Positions 34,421-46,499 of a stretch of 64,000 nt of DNA are shown piece by piece. This DNA comes from Gnetum montanum (Eukaryota; Streptophyta; Gnetopsida; Gnetales; Gnetaceae): the NCBI GenBank assembly GCA_015680685.1, contig MNCI01028408.1, positions 1-64,000 of the forward strand. Reading direction: 5' to 3'. Within the stretch, counting starts at the first letter, position 1. Every line of letters starts with the position of its first letter. The notes beneath the pieces were generated by a model that was given only the letters and a program-made list of their open reading frames with translations, had not been told where the DNA came from and ran no database searches. Made by a program: the position numbers and the translations under genes.

Positions 34421-35713
34421 GCAAAAACATCAAAGAAATCTACATCCAACTTCTAAAGGTATCTTTTTACCATCAAGCTTTCCCTAACCTTTCAATCATT
34501 CCTGTCATAGAATACTTTACCTTAAATGACCACTTACAATTAATTTCTTACCTACCCTTGGGTATGTTCACCATTTCCCAAGTTTTTTCTTCAAGAGACA
34601 TTTCATTTCTTCTTCCATGGCTACTTATCATTGTGTCCTTTGTTCACTTTTTAATAATTTCTAGTAAGACATTGACTTCTTTATATCTATAACCAAAGTA
34701 AGAAATAAAATTCATCATCAAAACTTCTTACTAGAATGTCCTTGGTTTCTCTTGAAGATCTTTTAATCTCCACTTGTATTTGCGTCCCTTTAGGTGCTTT
34801 CATTTGAGTTTCTTCTCTATTTTATTTACTATTATTACTTTCTAGTAGTTGTAGCTTCACTAAAAATTTCTCCTAAGAATAATCTTTTTCATTATTGTTT
34901 AGTTCATTTTTTTATTAAAAAGGAATATTGATCAAATAATACATCCTTTCTAATGAATATCTTCTTAGAGATAGGATCCCATAACATTTATCCCTTGGTG
35001 TTATTTACATATCAAATAAAGATGTATTTATTGGACTTAGGATCTATCTTGCTTCTCTAGATACTTGAAATGTGTACATATGTCATGTAGTAAAAAATTC
35101 GAAGAGGATTATATCTTCATGGCATCTACTCTATATGTCCTCTAAATTCTTGTCATTTATTATAAGAGGATTTGTATTTGCTAAATAACATGTAAAAAAT
35201 TCTAAGAGGATTATATCTTCATGGCATCTACTCTATATGTCCTCTAAATTCTTGTCATTTATTATAAGAGGATTTGTATTTGCTAAATAACATGTTATAT
35301 TTACTGTCTCCATCCAAATGTCTTATCTAGTCCTACAAGCTCATCATACTTCTTAAGTGTTCTAGAAATATATAATTCATCCTTTCTACAACTCCATTTT
35401 GTGGTGGAGTGCTAGGACCTATCACAAATGATTTATCCTTTCTACAACACCAATTTCTTGTGGAGTATTAGGAACTATCAAATGCCTTCTAATTCCTTTA
35501 TACTTGTAGTATACCTCAAACTCCTTTGAGATATATTTGCCTTTGTAGTTAGACAATATGTACTTAATCTTTCTACTAATGATCCTCTCCACCAAATCTT
35601 TAAACTTTTTAAACCTTTCAAAAGCATTAGATTTTTCTTTTAAAGAAAAAATCCATAGCTTTCTTGATTGGTCATCAATGAAGATAATGAAACACCTTGT
35701 GTGAGGAACTAGG
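34421..35713 (-). mobile_element. copia-3: truncated minus-strand copia fragment
   Basis: Similar to copia-2 positions ~28,550-29,700 (RT start through integrase), with no LTRs. On the left it starts abruptly at 'aaaaacatcaaagaaatct', right where segment A homology ends. On the right it is cut by the start of the chromovirus LTR at 35,714. It belongs to the same family as copia-2. A 102-bp tandem duplication lies inside it. Confidence 0.8.
35091..35294. repeat. Near-perfect 102-bp tandem duplication
   Basis: Positions 35,091-35,192 are repeated immediately at 35,193-35,294 with one difference seen (ttcgaag versus ttctaag). The strong identity contrasts with the decay of the surrounding copia sequence, so it is recent or an assembly artefact. 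A second, more diverged duplication of about 55 bases ('catcctttctacaac...ggagt.ctaggacctatca') follows at about 35,372-35,485. Confidence 0.9.
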
Positions 35714-35748
35714 TGTAACAACCTATATTTTTGGCTTCTTTGGTACAT
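35422..35748 (-). pseudogene. copia-3 integrase core fragment
   Basis: A 108-codon stretch, unbroken except that its first residues come from the adjacent LTR. 'CFIIFIDDQSRKLWIFSLKE' carries the catalytic Asp region, 'ILSNYKGKYISKEF' corresponds to 'LRSDNGGEY.S.EF' (second Asp lost), and 'GIRRHLIVPNTPQEIGVVER' carries the final catalytic Glu region (P.TPQQNGVAER). The length is about two thirds of a copia core domain. It is inactive and lacks the rest of pol. Confidence 0.88.
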
Positions 35749-38700
35749 GCGATCTTTACAGAGTTTGTGATGCTTACCCTAGTATGTATCTTTTAATATT
35801 AAATTATATATGTATGTATGTATGTATTACCATCTAGTAGATATGCACTAACTGCATTCATAAGGATTAGTTGGGATTATGACATACCATGTGATTAATG
35901 GTTTGTTTAATAATATTCCTTGAGTGTACATTATGGCCCTAGTGGTTATGTGGTTCAATAGTTTTATGTCTATGCATGTATGTTTCTGTATATATTTCTT
36001 AGATTATTTTTATTTTATTTTTTTATGAGAGGAGATTTGAATAGATATATATATATAAGTATGATATGATGGATTTTATGGTATTTTTTTCTTTTATTCT
36101 TTTGGCATGTGTGAGAGTTATTTGACTATGGAAATTATATTTTGTGATGGTAAATATTTCTAGCAATTATTCTTTTAGGTGTGTGTGTTAGTTGAGACAA
36201 TTGATGTTTTTCTCTTGTTCCATGATTTTCTAGGCAATCTCCATTAAAGTTTCCATGGTTCATTTCCTGCACACACTTTGCCAATTCAATGTTATGGGAG
36301 GTTAGAGCTAGGTAGAGTGGATGGATTATGGAGCAGTTGTGAAAATTGCTTGGATATTTGTGGTTTGCTTTCCTATTTTCTAGTTTTCTATTATTTAAAT
36401 TCATAGGTGAGTTATCTTATCTTCTTCCCCATTTATAGTTATAGGTTTTGTGCACAATCGCTGGATGGGTATTGTTTATTTTTGCCATATGATTCTAATG
36501 CTATCTATGACTCAATGGGTGTTAAATCCAAAAATGCTACAATTTCTAACTTTATAGACTTTTCTTTTTATTTTTTCTACTATTTAATGTATCGAAGATA
36601 ATCGATTTTGGCAATATAAATTGATAAGCATTAATTCCTGTTTTAAGTTTACTGCATTGTAGGAAATCATGGGAGTTTTGGAAATCAATATTAATTATAT
36701 AAGTCCTCACATTGGCTAGAATATGAATTGATAACATAGATTTCAGCAGAGTAAACATCTCATGGATAAATCAAGGTATCGATTTGAGCATAAGGACAAT
36801 ATGAATCAAAGATCAAAGATGCTAGAATTGGTGATACATTTCGATAAGTCTTAAATTGATAGTTATTGAATCCTTCGATACAATCGATTCTTAAAATGAT
36901 TATTTTATTAGTTATTATAAATCCTCTTTAGTATAAATAAGAACCTTAACTATGAATGAGGATGATAAAAAACTCAAGATGAACACACACCTAATTGAAT
37001 CTTCTTCTTTTTATGCTAAGATTATTAGGGAAGATTGTTGACACTTTGTGAGAATCAACAACCTTGGATATATGAAGGCTGTGAAGTTGTTTCATTGTGA
37101 AGGTAGTAGAGCAAGGTCACATATTAGGTGATATATCCTTTGTGATCTTCTTTGTTAATGATAAATTTATGTATTTTCAATTTGGTTTAATCAATTGTTT
37201 TCATCTCTGAACTTAATGTTAGAAGTTAAGGTCAATTTATTTTATTTTACTAATGAGTGATAGTCATAAGTGTGGATTTTTCAATTGAATTTGAATCTAA
37301 TTTTTATTTTTCTTAATGGTCATTTTGACATTGGAACCGTTCCTCCATGAATACAACTCACACATTAGTCATAAACAAGGTGACAATCGTACAATGAAGT
37401 TAATTATTAAGGTAATTTAGCAGTAAACTTTAGCTAGCTCATTAGTGCGTTTCTTTTGAATGGATAGAATGTTGTTTGGATGGATTTTTTGTGTGTAATG
37501 TTTAATTAATTGTATTTTTTCTTTCATTGATTTTGGGCATGGGTTTTGTGAGGATTTTACCAATAATTTTGTGGGATGGCTTTTGCAAATTAATTTCAAA
37601 GTAGATCTAGAGATTTTAATCTTTATTTTATGAACTCTATACAATTAGTATGTTGATCCATAGAATTTCTTAGTATACTATTTCTCTTTCTTTTGTAATT
37701 TCTATTCATGCAACTATGATTTCAAGAAATTTTCATTAGTAGAATAAATAATGCACAAGAAAACATCTATATCTTTTATATACATTTGATTTAGGATTCT
37801 TGCTATAGGTTTCTAAAATTTTCTTGAAACATTATATAATTTTAAAAAAATAATCATCATAAAAGCCATAGTATATTTTTCATTATATTACATTCTATCA
37901 AAGCTATCTAAAATCATAGGAATTTTTATTATGCCAATTTACGAGGCTATATCTTGAGTATGGTTAGAGATAAAACTCTAGAATTTTTCCTAAATATTTT
38001 TATATTTTTATAGTCCATATTCATTTAGAATAAATTAAAAAAATTGTGTTTTGGTAAATTTATTAGTTTTTGTTTCCACACTTCCCATAATTTCACCAAT
38101 TTTGTTGGTGTAGAATAAAAAAACCATATCTCCTAAATAATATTAGATGTTTCTCTTAAAATTTACCTATAAATAGTTTTATTTTCTATCTTTTAAATTA
38201 CTTTGGTATCATAGAAAAATAAATTTTCATCTCGGAGTTATGATATATGTTTTATCAACTACTTTTTCTCTTTATGTTTTAGCTTGTTTCTCTAAGCCTA
38301 TATTCATGGTTCTAATAAATGCCACCATGAATTTTTACTAGAGAATAAGTATAGATATTGGATTTTTAGGGATCTAGAATCATTATAAAATTCATAGGAA
38401 TGAGGGAGTTATAATAATTGTATCTATTGTTATATGTATAAATGACAATTAAACTCTAGACTTGATTTTGTTTAATAGCATCATTGAAATCCTATTGTAA
38501 AATAAAATTTTAGATATTTATGATCATGATTCAAATAGTATCTTAGTATTATTATGTTTTTTCCTATTTTATTATTGGTTCTTGATTTGATTCTCTTTTG
38601 ACTTATTTATGCTTGATTTGTGAAATTGGGTTTGTTATCACATTTTGTTGAATTGATTATGTTCACTTTGGGTACTTAAATGTTTGATATTTTCTTAGCT

Positions 38701-40237
38701 TGAATGAGTATCACTTAGTATGAATCTTGTTTGATTATGATCTTCTCTAATGGCTAATTGAAATCTTTATCCTGCCTTTTGATCTACTAGATCCTTGTTA
38801 TGAACTCTCTTCCTTAACTTGATTTCATGAAGCCTCATATTGGGATTTTGAGTCCCGATTCATCCTTCTTGTGATAATGGTTATTTCATTGTTTGAGTAT
38901 TGATCCATGTATTATTTTTAATTGTTAGTGACTTAGATCTTCTCATTTTTGTGGCTCAATTGGTTCATTTGGAACTCATGGTTAAGGATTCCTCTTCTTG
39001 GATTAATTAGCATCTTGAATTATTATTTGGAATTTCTAAGATCTCTTTGGATGATGATTTTAGTTCTTTGTTTAATGATGAAATTCCATGATATTGGATT
39101 GGGTTTGATGTTATTATGATATGCTTTAGATTGGTATCCTTGTGAGGATCCCTTCATTTGATGAATCTCTTTAATAAAATGGATTCTTTTATTTTGGTTG
39201 ATGGCTCCATTGTTAGTATGATTTTCCATGGTTGTATGTTTTTTGGTTGTTTGGATGATGGAGGTAGTACTAAGTTTTTATGGCTAGTTGGGAGGTGGAT
39301 TCCCTAGATATGTTTTAATGATTTTTCCCCACTACGATGCATCAATGTGTCTTTTATAGGAGGCACCATCCTATGTGAAAGGATGATTCCATGGCTCATT
39401 GATCCTTTTATGTTGTGCCTCTAGAACATTGGCGGTGATGTTCTTGGTGATACATCTAGCACCAATATGTTTGGAGATATTAGAAGTGATGTCATGGGTA
39501 ATGCTTCATGTTCTAGTTGAGACTAATAATAAATCCATATGCATGGTAATTTGATTTTGGTTTTGGAATATGGCAAGAACACATGACAACATGACATACA
39601 TTTGATATTGAGTGTGGTGCATGTTGCATCCTTATTTTTAATGATGACTGGAGTCGGTAGATCTTTGTTTTGGCATAGTTTGATGGATGGATGTTCAGAT
39701 ATTCATTTTTATGCTGGTTTAAGTTAACATGTTTTGCAGATCTACTAGGCTTCTTCAAACTCTCATGAGGTCTATCCATTTAACAATTGCAAATAGTGCT
39801 AAGGTGTCTCACTCATTTTTATCAAAATAATTCAATTCATTTTATTTATAGGTTGATTAGTTTGAAAGGTTATGGGAGATCTTGGATGGTTCAGTTAGAT
39901 GTTTGAGCATGTTGATATTATGGTTTTAGTTTATAGCCTTAACTATTTATATCATTGGCTTCTAGCATTATACTATACATTGTATCTCATATTTGTTTCA
40001 TTTTGATATATAGATTATAGTAAGTAATTCAATAATTGTGCTTATTTCTTTCTTCCATTATTAAAATTTATGGTTTCTTTTTTTCTTTTGATCATGGATT
40101 TTTTGTTGAGTTCCTTTTATTTCCTTTCACTATGAGATCATTCATTTTCATGTTCCTTGTCATGGTCAATCATTTTGTTAGGGGTTTTACCCAATGTAAT
40201 GCTATCCAATCAAAGGTCTAGGAATGAGGGTGTTACA
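35714..40237 (+). repeat. Chromovirus 5' LTR, 4,524 bp
   Basis: From TGTAACAACC to TGTTACA. It aligns with 42,731-45,680, for example at 'cctatatttttggc.tctttggtaca', 'ggagttttt..gttccatg', 'tggattcttttattttggt' and 'gatcctttt.t.ttgtgcct'. About 935 bases (36,515-37,450) have no counterpart in the 3' LTR. The open frames inside it (for example 36,135-36,404 on minus, 36,407-36,601, 40,036-40,221) carry no known domain. Confidence 0.85.
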
Positions 40238-40240
40238 AGT

Positions 40241-40252
40241 TGATATCAGAGC
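40241..40252 (+). promoter_or_regulatory. Chromovirus primer-binding site
   Basis: TGATATCAGAGC, three bases after the LTR end TGTTACA, matches TGGTATCAGAGC at 11 of 12 positions (tRNA-iMet). Confidence 0.9.
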
Positions 40253-40980
40253 ATAGGTTTTGTTGATTTTCCCTTATGGAAATATTATAGAAGTGGATGT
40301 GGTTAGGCTAGGAGGGCATATGTTGGGCCTAGCAACCTAGTATCAATAACTAATCCCATTCTTAATTGAATTAAGGAACCACTAGTAGATTCCCAAGCCA
40401 AAACTATCATTTTAATTCCTACTCCTACATAGAAGGATCAGATCAACTAAGTAGATATAAACCATTATATGCTTTAATTCCTTCGTCAACATATAGAGAG
40501 AAACTTTAGTTTGTTTTGCTAGTAGTTAGATGCTTGTATTTGGCATATTAATGTCTTGATCAAGGGATTTCCTTTAGTTTTCATTAGTGATTATATGCTT
40601 TTTATTAACTAAAGCAGGAGGTTTGTATTCTTGGTAATTCAAAATGTCATTTGATTTAGTGGTCTTCACATCATAAACCTATGAGACTATGATGTTATCT
40701 TGGATATGAATTGGTTCTATCACTATCAAGGTAGCTTGGATTATTGTTGCACTATATACTTTCCTTGGTGATAGAAGATAGTGCTTAGTTGATGGTGCAT
40801 ACCAAGCCACACAAGTTAAAGTTGGATCTTGTGTCTTCAAGATCTTGTGAAAGTGAGAACATCTTCTACATCTCTTTGTACCTCATGAAACTAATATGGA
40901 AGGATGTTGATTTTTTATGGAATTAACATTGTCAGAATATCATTGATGAACTCAAGGTTAGACTAATTTTGACTCATGTG
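40253..40980 (+). pseudogene. Chromovirus gag/protease remnant and RT deletion point
   Basis: A few hundred bases of gag-like sequence are followed by protease-like text ending with 'DVILDMNWFYHYQGSLDYCC' at about 40,690-40,755, which corresponds to the conserved 'YDVILGMDWL..Y.A.IDC' at the protease-RT linker. Within about 230 bases RNase H begins, so essentially the whole reverse transcriptase (some 500-600 bases) has been lost near 40,900-40,980. Confidence 0.75.
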
Positions 40981-41470
40981 TTGGGTTAAGGCTTCAGGAG
41001 AAGGTTATGGGTGTGTCCTTATGCAAGAGAACAAAGTGATAGCCTATGCTTCAAGATAGCATAAGATTTATGGGACATGCTACCCCACTCATGACTTGGA
41101 ATTAAGAGTAGTGGTGTTTGAAGGTTTGGTGTCACTTCTTGTTTAAGAATTAGTTAATGATTTGGGAAAGATCACAAGGGATTAAGTATCTGGTGAATTA
41201 ACCTCAATTCAACCTACCCCAACAGAGGTGGATTGAACTCTTAAATAACTTTGATTTTACCATCCAATATTGAACAAAAAAAAAGAAATATTGTTATGAA
41301 TTCCTTGAGCTTTGTGGCTAGTAAGATTAACAATGTGGTAATTTAGCCATATGTGATTAGTGAGATTCATGTAGAGTAGTAGCATGATTACTCATGTGAG
41401 GAGCTTAAGTTTACTAGTGACTCTTCTATGGTAGTTGATGCACTTGGGTTGCTTCATCATAAGGATTGAG
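40981..41470 (+). pseudogene. Chromovirus RNase H remnant
   Basis: 'KASGEGYGCVLMQENKVIAY' then 'ASR' and 'YPTHDLELRVVVF' are the gypsy RNase H signature (DAS..G.G.VL.Q....IAYASR.L.., Y.THDLEL.AVVF), with the first catalytic Asp changed to Lys. Decayed 'INNVV', 'D.LGLLH' pieces follow towards the integrase zinc finger. Confidence 0.86.
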
Positions 41471-41499
41471 TGTATGTGCCTAATACCTTGTAACGTGTT

Positions 41500-42480
41500 T
41501 TTTTTTAATGAAGCTTATCTTAATAAGCTTCAGATCCATCAAGGTGGTGATAAGACATACTAGGTATTGAAGAGGTTGTATGGGTGAACAAGCATGAAGA
41601 AGTAGATTAGAAAATTTATGGTTAATTATCTAATTTGTCAATTGATTAAAATTAAACAAAAATGACCAAGTGGCTACTTGTTTCCTCATACTATTCCAAA
41701 GTGGAAGTGGGAGGTGATTGGTATAGATTTCATTACTTGTTTCCCTTGCACTATGGGTGGAAATGATGTTATCCTTGTTGTTGTAAACTTGTTGATCACA
41801 TCATCTTATTTCCAAACTATGAAGACTTTATTGAATGTAGAGGATGTTACATAGTTGTTCATCTTTGAGTTCATACAATTACATGACATTTCCACCAAGA
41901 TTATCTTAGACTATAATGTTAAATTCACTTAGTTTTGGTGTGCATTCATGGATAACCTAGGTACTAGACTAAACATAAGTTTAGCTTATTATTCATAGAA
42001 TAATTATTAGGTTGAGAGAGTCAACCAAGTATTAAGGATAGGCTTCAATATTATACCTTGCAATTTTTAGATAGTTGGAATAGTATGTTTCCATTAGTAG
42101 AGTTTACTTACAATAATAAACATCAAGCTAGTCTGAGTACAACACCATATGAAGCTTTACATAGAAATCCTTGTGCTAGGATGCGATCAAGGATAGGTAG
42201 TGGATCATTTTGGATGTTCCATTAACGATGATAGAGTAGATTATGGACATTCATGAGTGGCTAATAGCAATTTAGGATCACTAGGCGAGTTATATAAATC
42301 ATACAAGAAATCCTCTTGGGTTTGTAGTTGGTAACAAGATGTTTGTTTGTTTCTCTTTACTAAAAGTCCTACTATATTTCAACTAGAAGGAAAAACTTGC
42401 ACGTCATTACATTAGTCCATTTGATGTTCTTTAGTGCATTAGAGAGGTTACATATCATGTTGTTGATTAGTTTGAGCTAG
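41500..42480 (+). pseudogene. Chromovirus integrase remnant
   Basis: In order I read 'HQGGDKT' (zinc-binding start), 'YLICQLIKIKQK.PSGYLFP', 'IPKWKWEVIGIDFITCFP' (first catalytic Asp in IDFI), 'NDVILVVVNLLITSSYF', 'IILDYNVKFT', and a decayed 'LAYYS..NNY.VERVNQVL'. This is the Ty3-gypsy integrase order and closely resembles plant chromovirus motifs. Numerous stops are present. Confidence 0.85.
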
Positions 42481-42539
42481 AGCTTCAAGCTAATTCCTCA
42501 TATGTGAAGAATCTCATTAGGATCATGAACTAGATTGAG

Positions 42540-42670
42540 TGCCAATTTCATAGTAGGATTTTTTCCATGGTGAAGATCTTGTAGAGCTATCATGGTTTCT
42601 AAGAGTCTACTTGGGAGCTTGAATCTAATTTACATTATTTCCATCATGAGATCTTCTAGAAGGAAGATTC
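42540..42670 (+). pseudogene. Chromodomain remnant
   Basis: 'RIFSMVKIL.SYHGF.ESTW' then 'ELESNLHYFHHEIF' corresponds to the chromodomain core 'VKV.WS.H...EATWELE...R..YPHLF' that ends the integrase of chromoviruses and directs insertion to heterochromatin. Stops replace two residues. This identifies the lineage. Confidence 0.82.
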
Positions 42671-42679
42671 TTAAGGGGC

Positions 42680-42730
42680 ATTGGCCTAGGGGGTGTGGGG
42701 AGGATGATGGGTGGAAGAGAGGAAAGAGAA
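42680..42730 (+). promoter_or_regulatory. Chromovirus polypurine tract
   Basis: A G/A-rich run, ending 'ggatgatgggtggaagagag' and 'gaaagagaa', immediately precedes the 3' LTR start TGTGATAACC at 42,731. Confidence 0.8.
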
Positions 42731-42948
42731 TGTGATAACCTATATTTTTGACATCTTTGGTACATATAATCTTTGTAGAGTTTGTGATGCTTATACTAGT
42801 ATGTACTCTATTCTTATTTTGGTTTGATATGCTTTTATGATTTTACCTAGAGACTTTATGATGATGTTGAGCTTTGAGATGTTTAGATGCATGAATGCTA
42901 TTATGTACCTTTTAATATTTAATATACATATATATATGTATGTATGTA

Positions 42949-42981
<33 letters not shown>

Positions 42982-45680
42982 CTGTGTGTGTGTTTTCACT
43001 AACCTTATAATTGAGTGTCATAGGATTCCATGAGGATTAGTTGAAAGGATGCCATGACATTTGATTAATTTTTTATTTCATTATGTTCATTAAGTGCATG
43101 TTGTGCTTCAATAATTCTATGGGTATGTATGTATGTATTTTTTAGATTAGTTTTATTTTACTTTTTTAGAAGAGGAGGTTTTAATATATATATTTTTAAG
43201 TATGATGGTTTTTATGGTATTTTTTTCTTTTATTATTTTGGCATATGTGGGACTTATTTGATTGAGGTAGTTACATTTTATGATTGTAAAGATTTATAGA
43301 AATTATTATTTTAGTTGTGTGTTAGTTTTGGAACTTGGAGTTTTTCTTTTGTTCCATGGTTTTCTAGGTAATCTACATTAAAGTTTCTATAGTTTAATTC
43401 TTCTACAGACTTTGACAATTTGATGTTGTGAGATGTTGAAGCTAGAAAGAATGGATGGATTATGAAGTATTTGTGCATATTGCTTGAATATTTTTGGTTT
43501 GCTTCCCTCTCTTCTAGTTTTCCATCATTCAAATTTAGAGGTAAGTTATCTTAGCTTCTTTTCTATTTATGGTTATATGTTTTGTACACATTCATAGGAT
43601 GGATATGGTTTATTTTTAAATATATGATTCTAATGCTAGCAATGGGTTGATGGGTTTTTATTAAATAGATAGAGTTTTGTTAGATGAATTTTGTATGCAT
43701 AATTTTTAATTAATTGTATTGCTATTTCCACTTATTTTGGGCAAGGACTTTGAGAATTTTACTAATATTTCTATGGGATGGGTTTTGAAAATTAATTTCA
43801 AAGAAAATCTAGATATTTGAATATTTATTATGAACTATATGTAATTATTATGTTCATCCATAGAATTTCATAGTCTACTATTTCTCTTTTATTTTGTGAT
43901 TCCTCTTCATGAAGCTAGGGTTTCTAGATACTTTCATTAGTAGAATAGATTTAGAAAAAAATTCATATCTTTTACATACATTTGATTTAACATTCTTTCT
44001 ATAGGTTTTTGAAATCATCATGAAATGTTATACAATTTTTTTTAAAAAAAGGAATCATCATAAAAGTAATAGTATATTGTTCATTATGTGCCATTCTTTC
44101 CAACCTATCTAAAATCATAGGAATTTTTATGACTCAGTTTTATGAGGCTATATCTCGAGCATGGTTAGGGATAAAACTATGAAATTTTACCTGAATATTT
44201 ATATATGTTTTGGAGTCCATATCCATTTGGAAGAAATTAAAAAAATTTTAATTTTTGATGAAGTTATTAGTTTTTCTTTCCACCCTTTCCATAATTTCAC
44301 TATTTTTAATGATGCAAAATAAAAACCCATATCTCCTAGACCGTACTAGATCTTTCTCTTCAAATTTACCTATAAATAGTTTTCTTCTCTATCCTTCAAA
44401 CCATTTTAGAATTAAAAAGTACATTTTCATCTTAGAGTTATGATCTATTTCTTGTCAACTACTTTTTCTATTTTTAGTTTAGCTTGATTCTCTATGCCTA
44501 GATTCATGGTTCTATAACTCTATACTTTTGATAAATACCTTCCTTAATTTTTGCTCGTAAATAGATATAGACATTGATTTTTTTAGGGATGTAAAATCAT
44601 TATAAAATCCATGGGAATGGTAGAGTTAAATTAATCTTATCTACTATTATACATAGGAGATGATCCAAATCTATACTTGATTTTAGGTTTAATAGAGTCC
44701 TTAACATCCTATTGTAATATAAAATCTTAGTTATTTATGATCATGATTTAGATAGTATCTTAGTATTACTATATTTTTGTTTTTTTATGATTACTTCTTG
44801 GTTTGGTTTCCTTTTGACATAGTTATGCTTGATTTGTGAAATTGGATTTATTATCACATTTGGTTGAATTGATTATGTTTACTTTGGGTCTTCAAATTAT
44901 TAATATTTTCTTAGCTTGAAGGGATATTACTTAGTCCAAATCTTGGTTGATCATGGTCTTCTCTAATGATTAATTAGGATTTTTATTTTGCCTTTTAATC
45001 TCTTAGATCTTTGTTATGGTTGTCTTTCATGACTTGATTTCATGAAGTTTCACATTAGGATTTCAAGTCCTGACTCATCCTTATTGGTAAAGTGGTTATT
45101 TCATGGTTTGAGTATTGATCCATATATGATTGTTAGCTAATTGATTACTTTGATTTTATTATTGTTATGGTTTAATAAATTTATTTGGAAGTCATGGTTA
45201 CAGATTTCTCTACTTGATTAATTGACATATTGAGTTATTATTTGGGATTTATGAGATCTCTTTAGGTGATGATTTTTGTTCTTTATTTAATGATAAAATT
45301 TCATGAGATTGGTTTGTGTCTGATGTTGTTATGCTATGCTTTGGATTGGTATCCTTGTGAGGATCCCTTGGTTTGATGAATCTCTTTGATGAGTTGGATT
45401 TCTTTATTTTGGTTATTTCCTCTACCATTACTTTGATTTTCCATGATTGTATGTTAATTTATTACTTTGTGTCGCTGATTGGAGATGTGTTCTCTAGAGA
45501 TGTTTTAATAATTGACCGTCATTGCAATACATCAGGGTGGCTTTAGTGGGAGTCCAATCCTATGCAAAAGAATGATGTCATGGCTCCTTGATCCTTTTGT
45601 ATTGTGCCTTTAAAATATTGGAGGTGATGTCCTAGGTGACATGTCTAGAACCAATATATTTGGGGAATATTAGAAATCAC
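42731..45680 (+). repeat. Chromovirus 3' LTR, truncated
   Basis: Starts TGTGATAACCTATATTTTTG and follows the 5' LTR to about 45,675. It lacks the segment equivalent to 36,515-37,450 and the last ~740 bases. It contains a (TATG)n-(TG)n microsatellite at 42,936-42,992 that is shorter, and only TATG-type, in the 5' LTR. The His/Thr-rich frame at 42,791-43,021 is the antisense of that microsatellite. Confidence 0.83.
42936..42992. repeat. (TATG)n(TG)n microsatellite
   Basis: Direct run of TATG units changing into TG units with one TC interruption, inside the chromovirus 3' LTR. Confidence 0.95.
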
Positions 45681-45689
45681 TAGACAATT

Positions 45690-46131
45690 CACAAATCAAC
45701 TCATTAAGGGTATTGAAATGATCCACAATAGATGTTTTTTACTTCATCTTGAAGTTGCTGAGATTTGACTTCAAATAAAAGTTATTGTAAGAGATTTGAT
45801 CATATACAAACCCTTCAACTTACTCCATAAAGCAGCAACTAAATCTTTCTTTGCAACATTAAACAAGACTTGATCTGGAAGACTCAAGTGAATGGTTCTT
45901 TGAGTTCTTAGATCCAAATCCTCCCAATCCTCATCTAACATTGCTTGGGATTACTTTGCTTTCCCCTTAAATATTTTGTGTAGACCTTGCTGAATAAGCA
46001 AATCTTTAACTTTGATCTACCACAACTCAAAATTTTTCTTGTCATTGAACTTCTCTACCTTAGATTTTGCATTCAAGATACTAGTAGTTATTTTTCTGCA
46101 AGTATCTTCTACTACCTAATTTGATTCCAGT
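45690..46131 (-). pseudogene. copia gag fragment at the left end of segment B
   Basis: Matches copia-2 gag (30,765-30,898 and 31,433-31,714) without the 519-bp insertion: 'atgatccacaatagat', 'ctccataaagcagcaact', 'ctttgcaacattaaacaaga', 'cttgacattgaacttctctac' variants. It is directly followed by the LTR copy at 46,132. Left of ~45,690 the match ends at the truncated chromovirus LTR. Confidence 0.85.
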
Positions 46132-46499
46132 TGTTGAAAAATTTACCAAAAAAACCCAAAATGAAAGAGGAAAACTATGCAGAAAAACGTGAAGAAAAAC
46201 AATAAAATGACAAAGAAAAAAAATGAAAAAAGGAATAATGAAATAGAGATTTAACATGGTTTAGCAAAGTGCCTACATCCATGGTAATGAAGGATTCTCT
46301 ATTGCAAAAGTAAGAAGGAATTATACAAAATGCACTTGCACTCTAAAATACACTAGCAATGCAAAGATATACATGAGCTATCTCATCTAAGTTTCATTAA
46401 ACTTGTTTCATTAGTCACTTTCATAAGGTGATTGAGAATTTCTAAAAATACATTATTAATAAAAATAGTCTCATGTCAATTTTGGCTCACACTATTATG
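46132..46499 (-). repeat. Second copy of the copia-2 5' LTR
   Basis: Starts TGTTGAAAAATTTACC and ends CTATTATG. It aligns throughout with 31,715-32,097, and both are followed by the same outside sequence ('tacaaact..agattgaaaaattgtat'). It is therefore a duplicated junction, not a separate insertion. Confidence 0.88.

Larger units (their letters stand above)
35714..45680 (+). mobile_element. Chromovirus (Ty3-gypsy, Tekay/Del-like) with very long LTRs, internally deleted
   Basis: Borders are the LTR start TGTAACAACC (35,714) and a truncated 3' LTR ending near 45,680. Between them are a tRNA-Met-type primer site, decayed protease, RNase H, integrase and chromodomain remnants, and a polypurine tract. 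The internal region is only 2.5 kb because most of gag and all of the reverse transcriptase are missing. The 3' LTR lacks its last ~740 bases and abuts the copia-2-like fragment at ~45,690, so no target duplication can be checked. LTRs of more than 4 kb and a C-terminal chromodomain are features of the Tekay/Del lineage. Confidence 0.85.

Noticed and set aside
42791-43021. Minus-strand frame with a His/Thr repeat
   Set aside because: It is the antisense translation of the (TG)n/(TATG)n microsatellite in the chromovirus LTR.
46132-46499. Solo LTR of a copia element
   Set aside because: It is joined to gag on one side and to the same outside flank as copia-2 on the other, so it is a duplicated piece of the copia-2 insertion.
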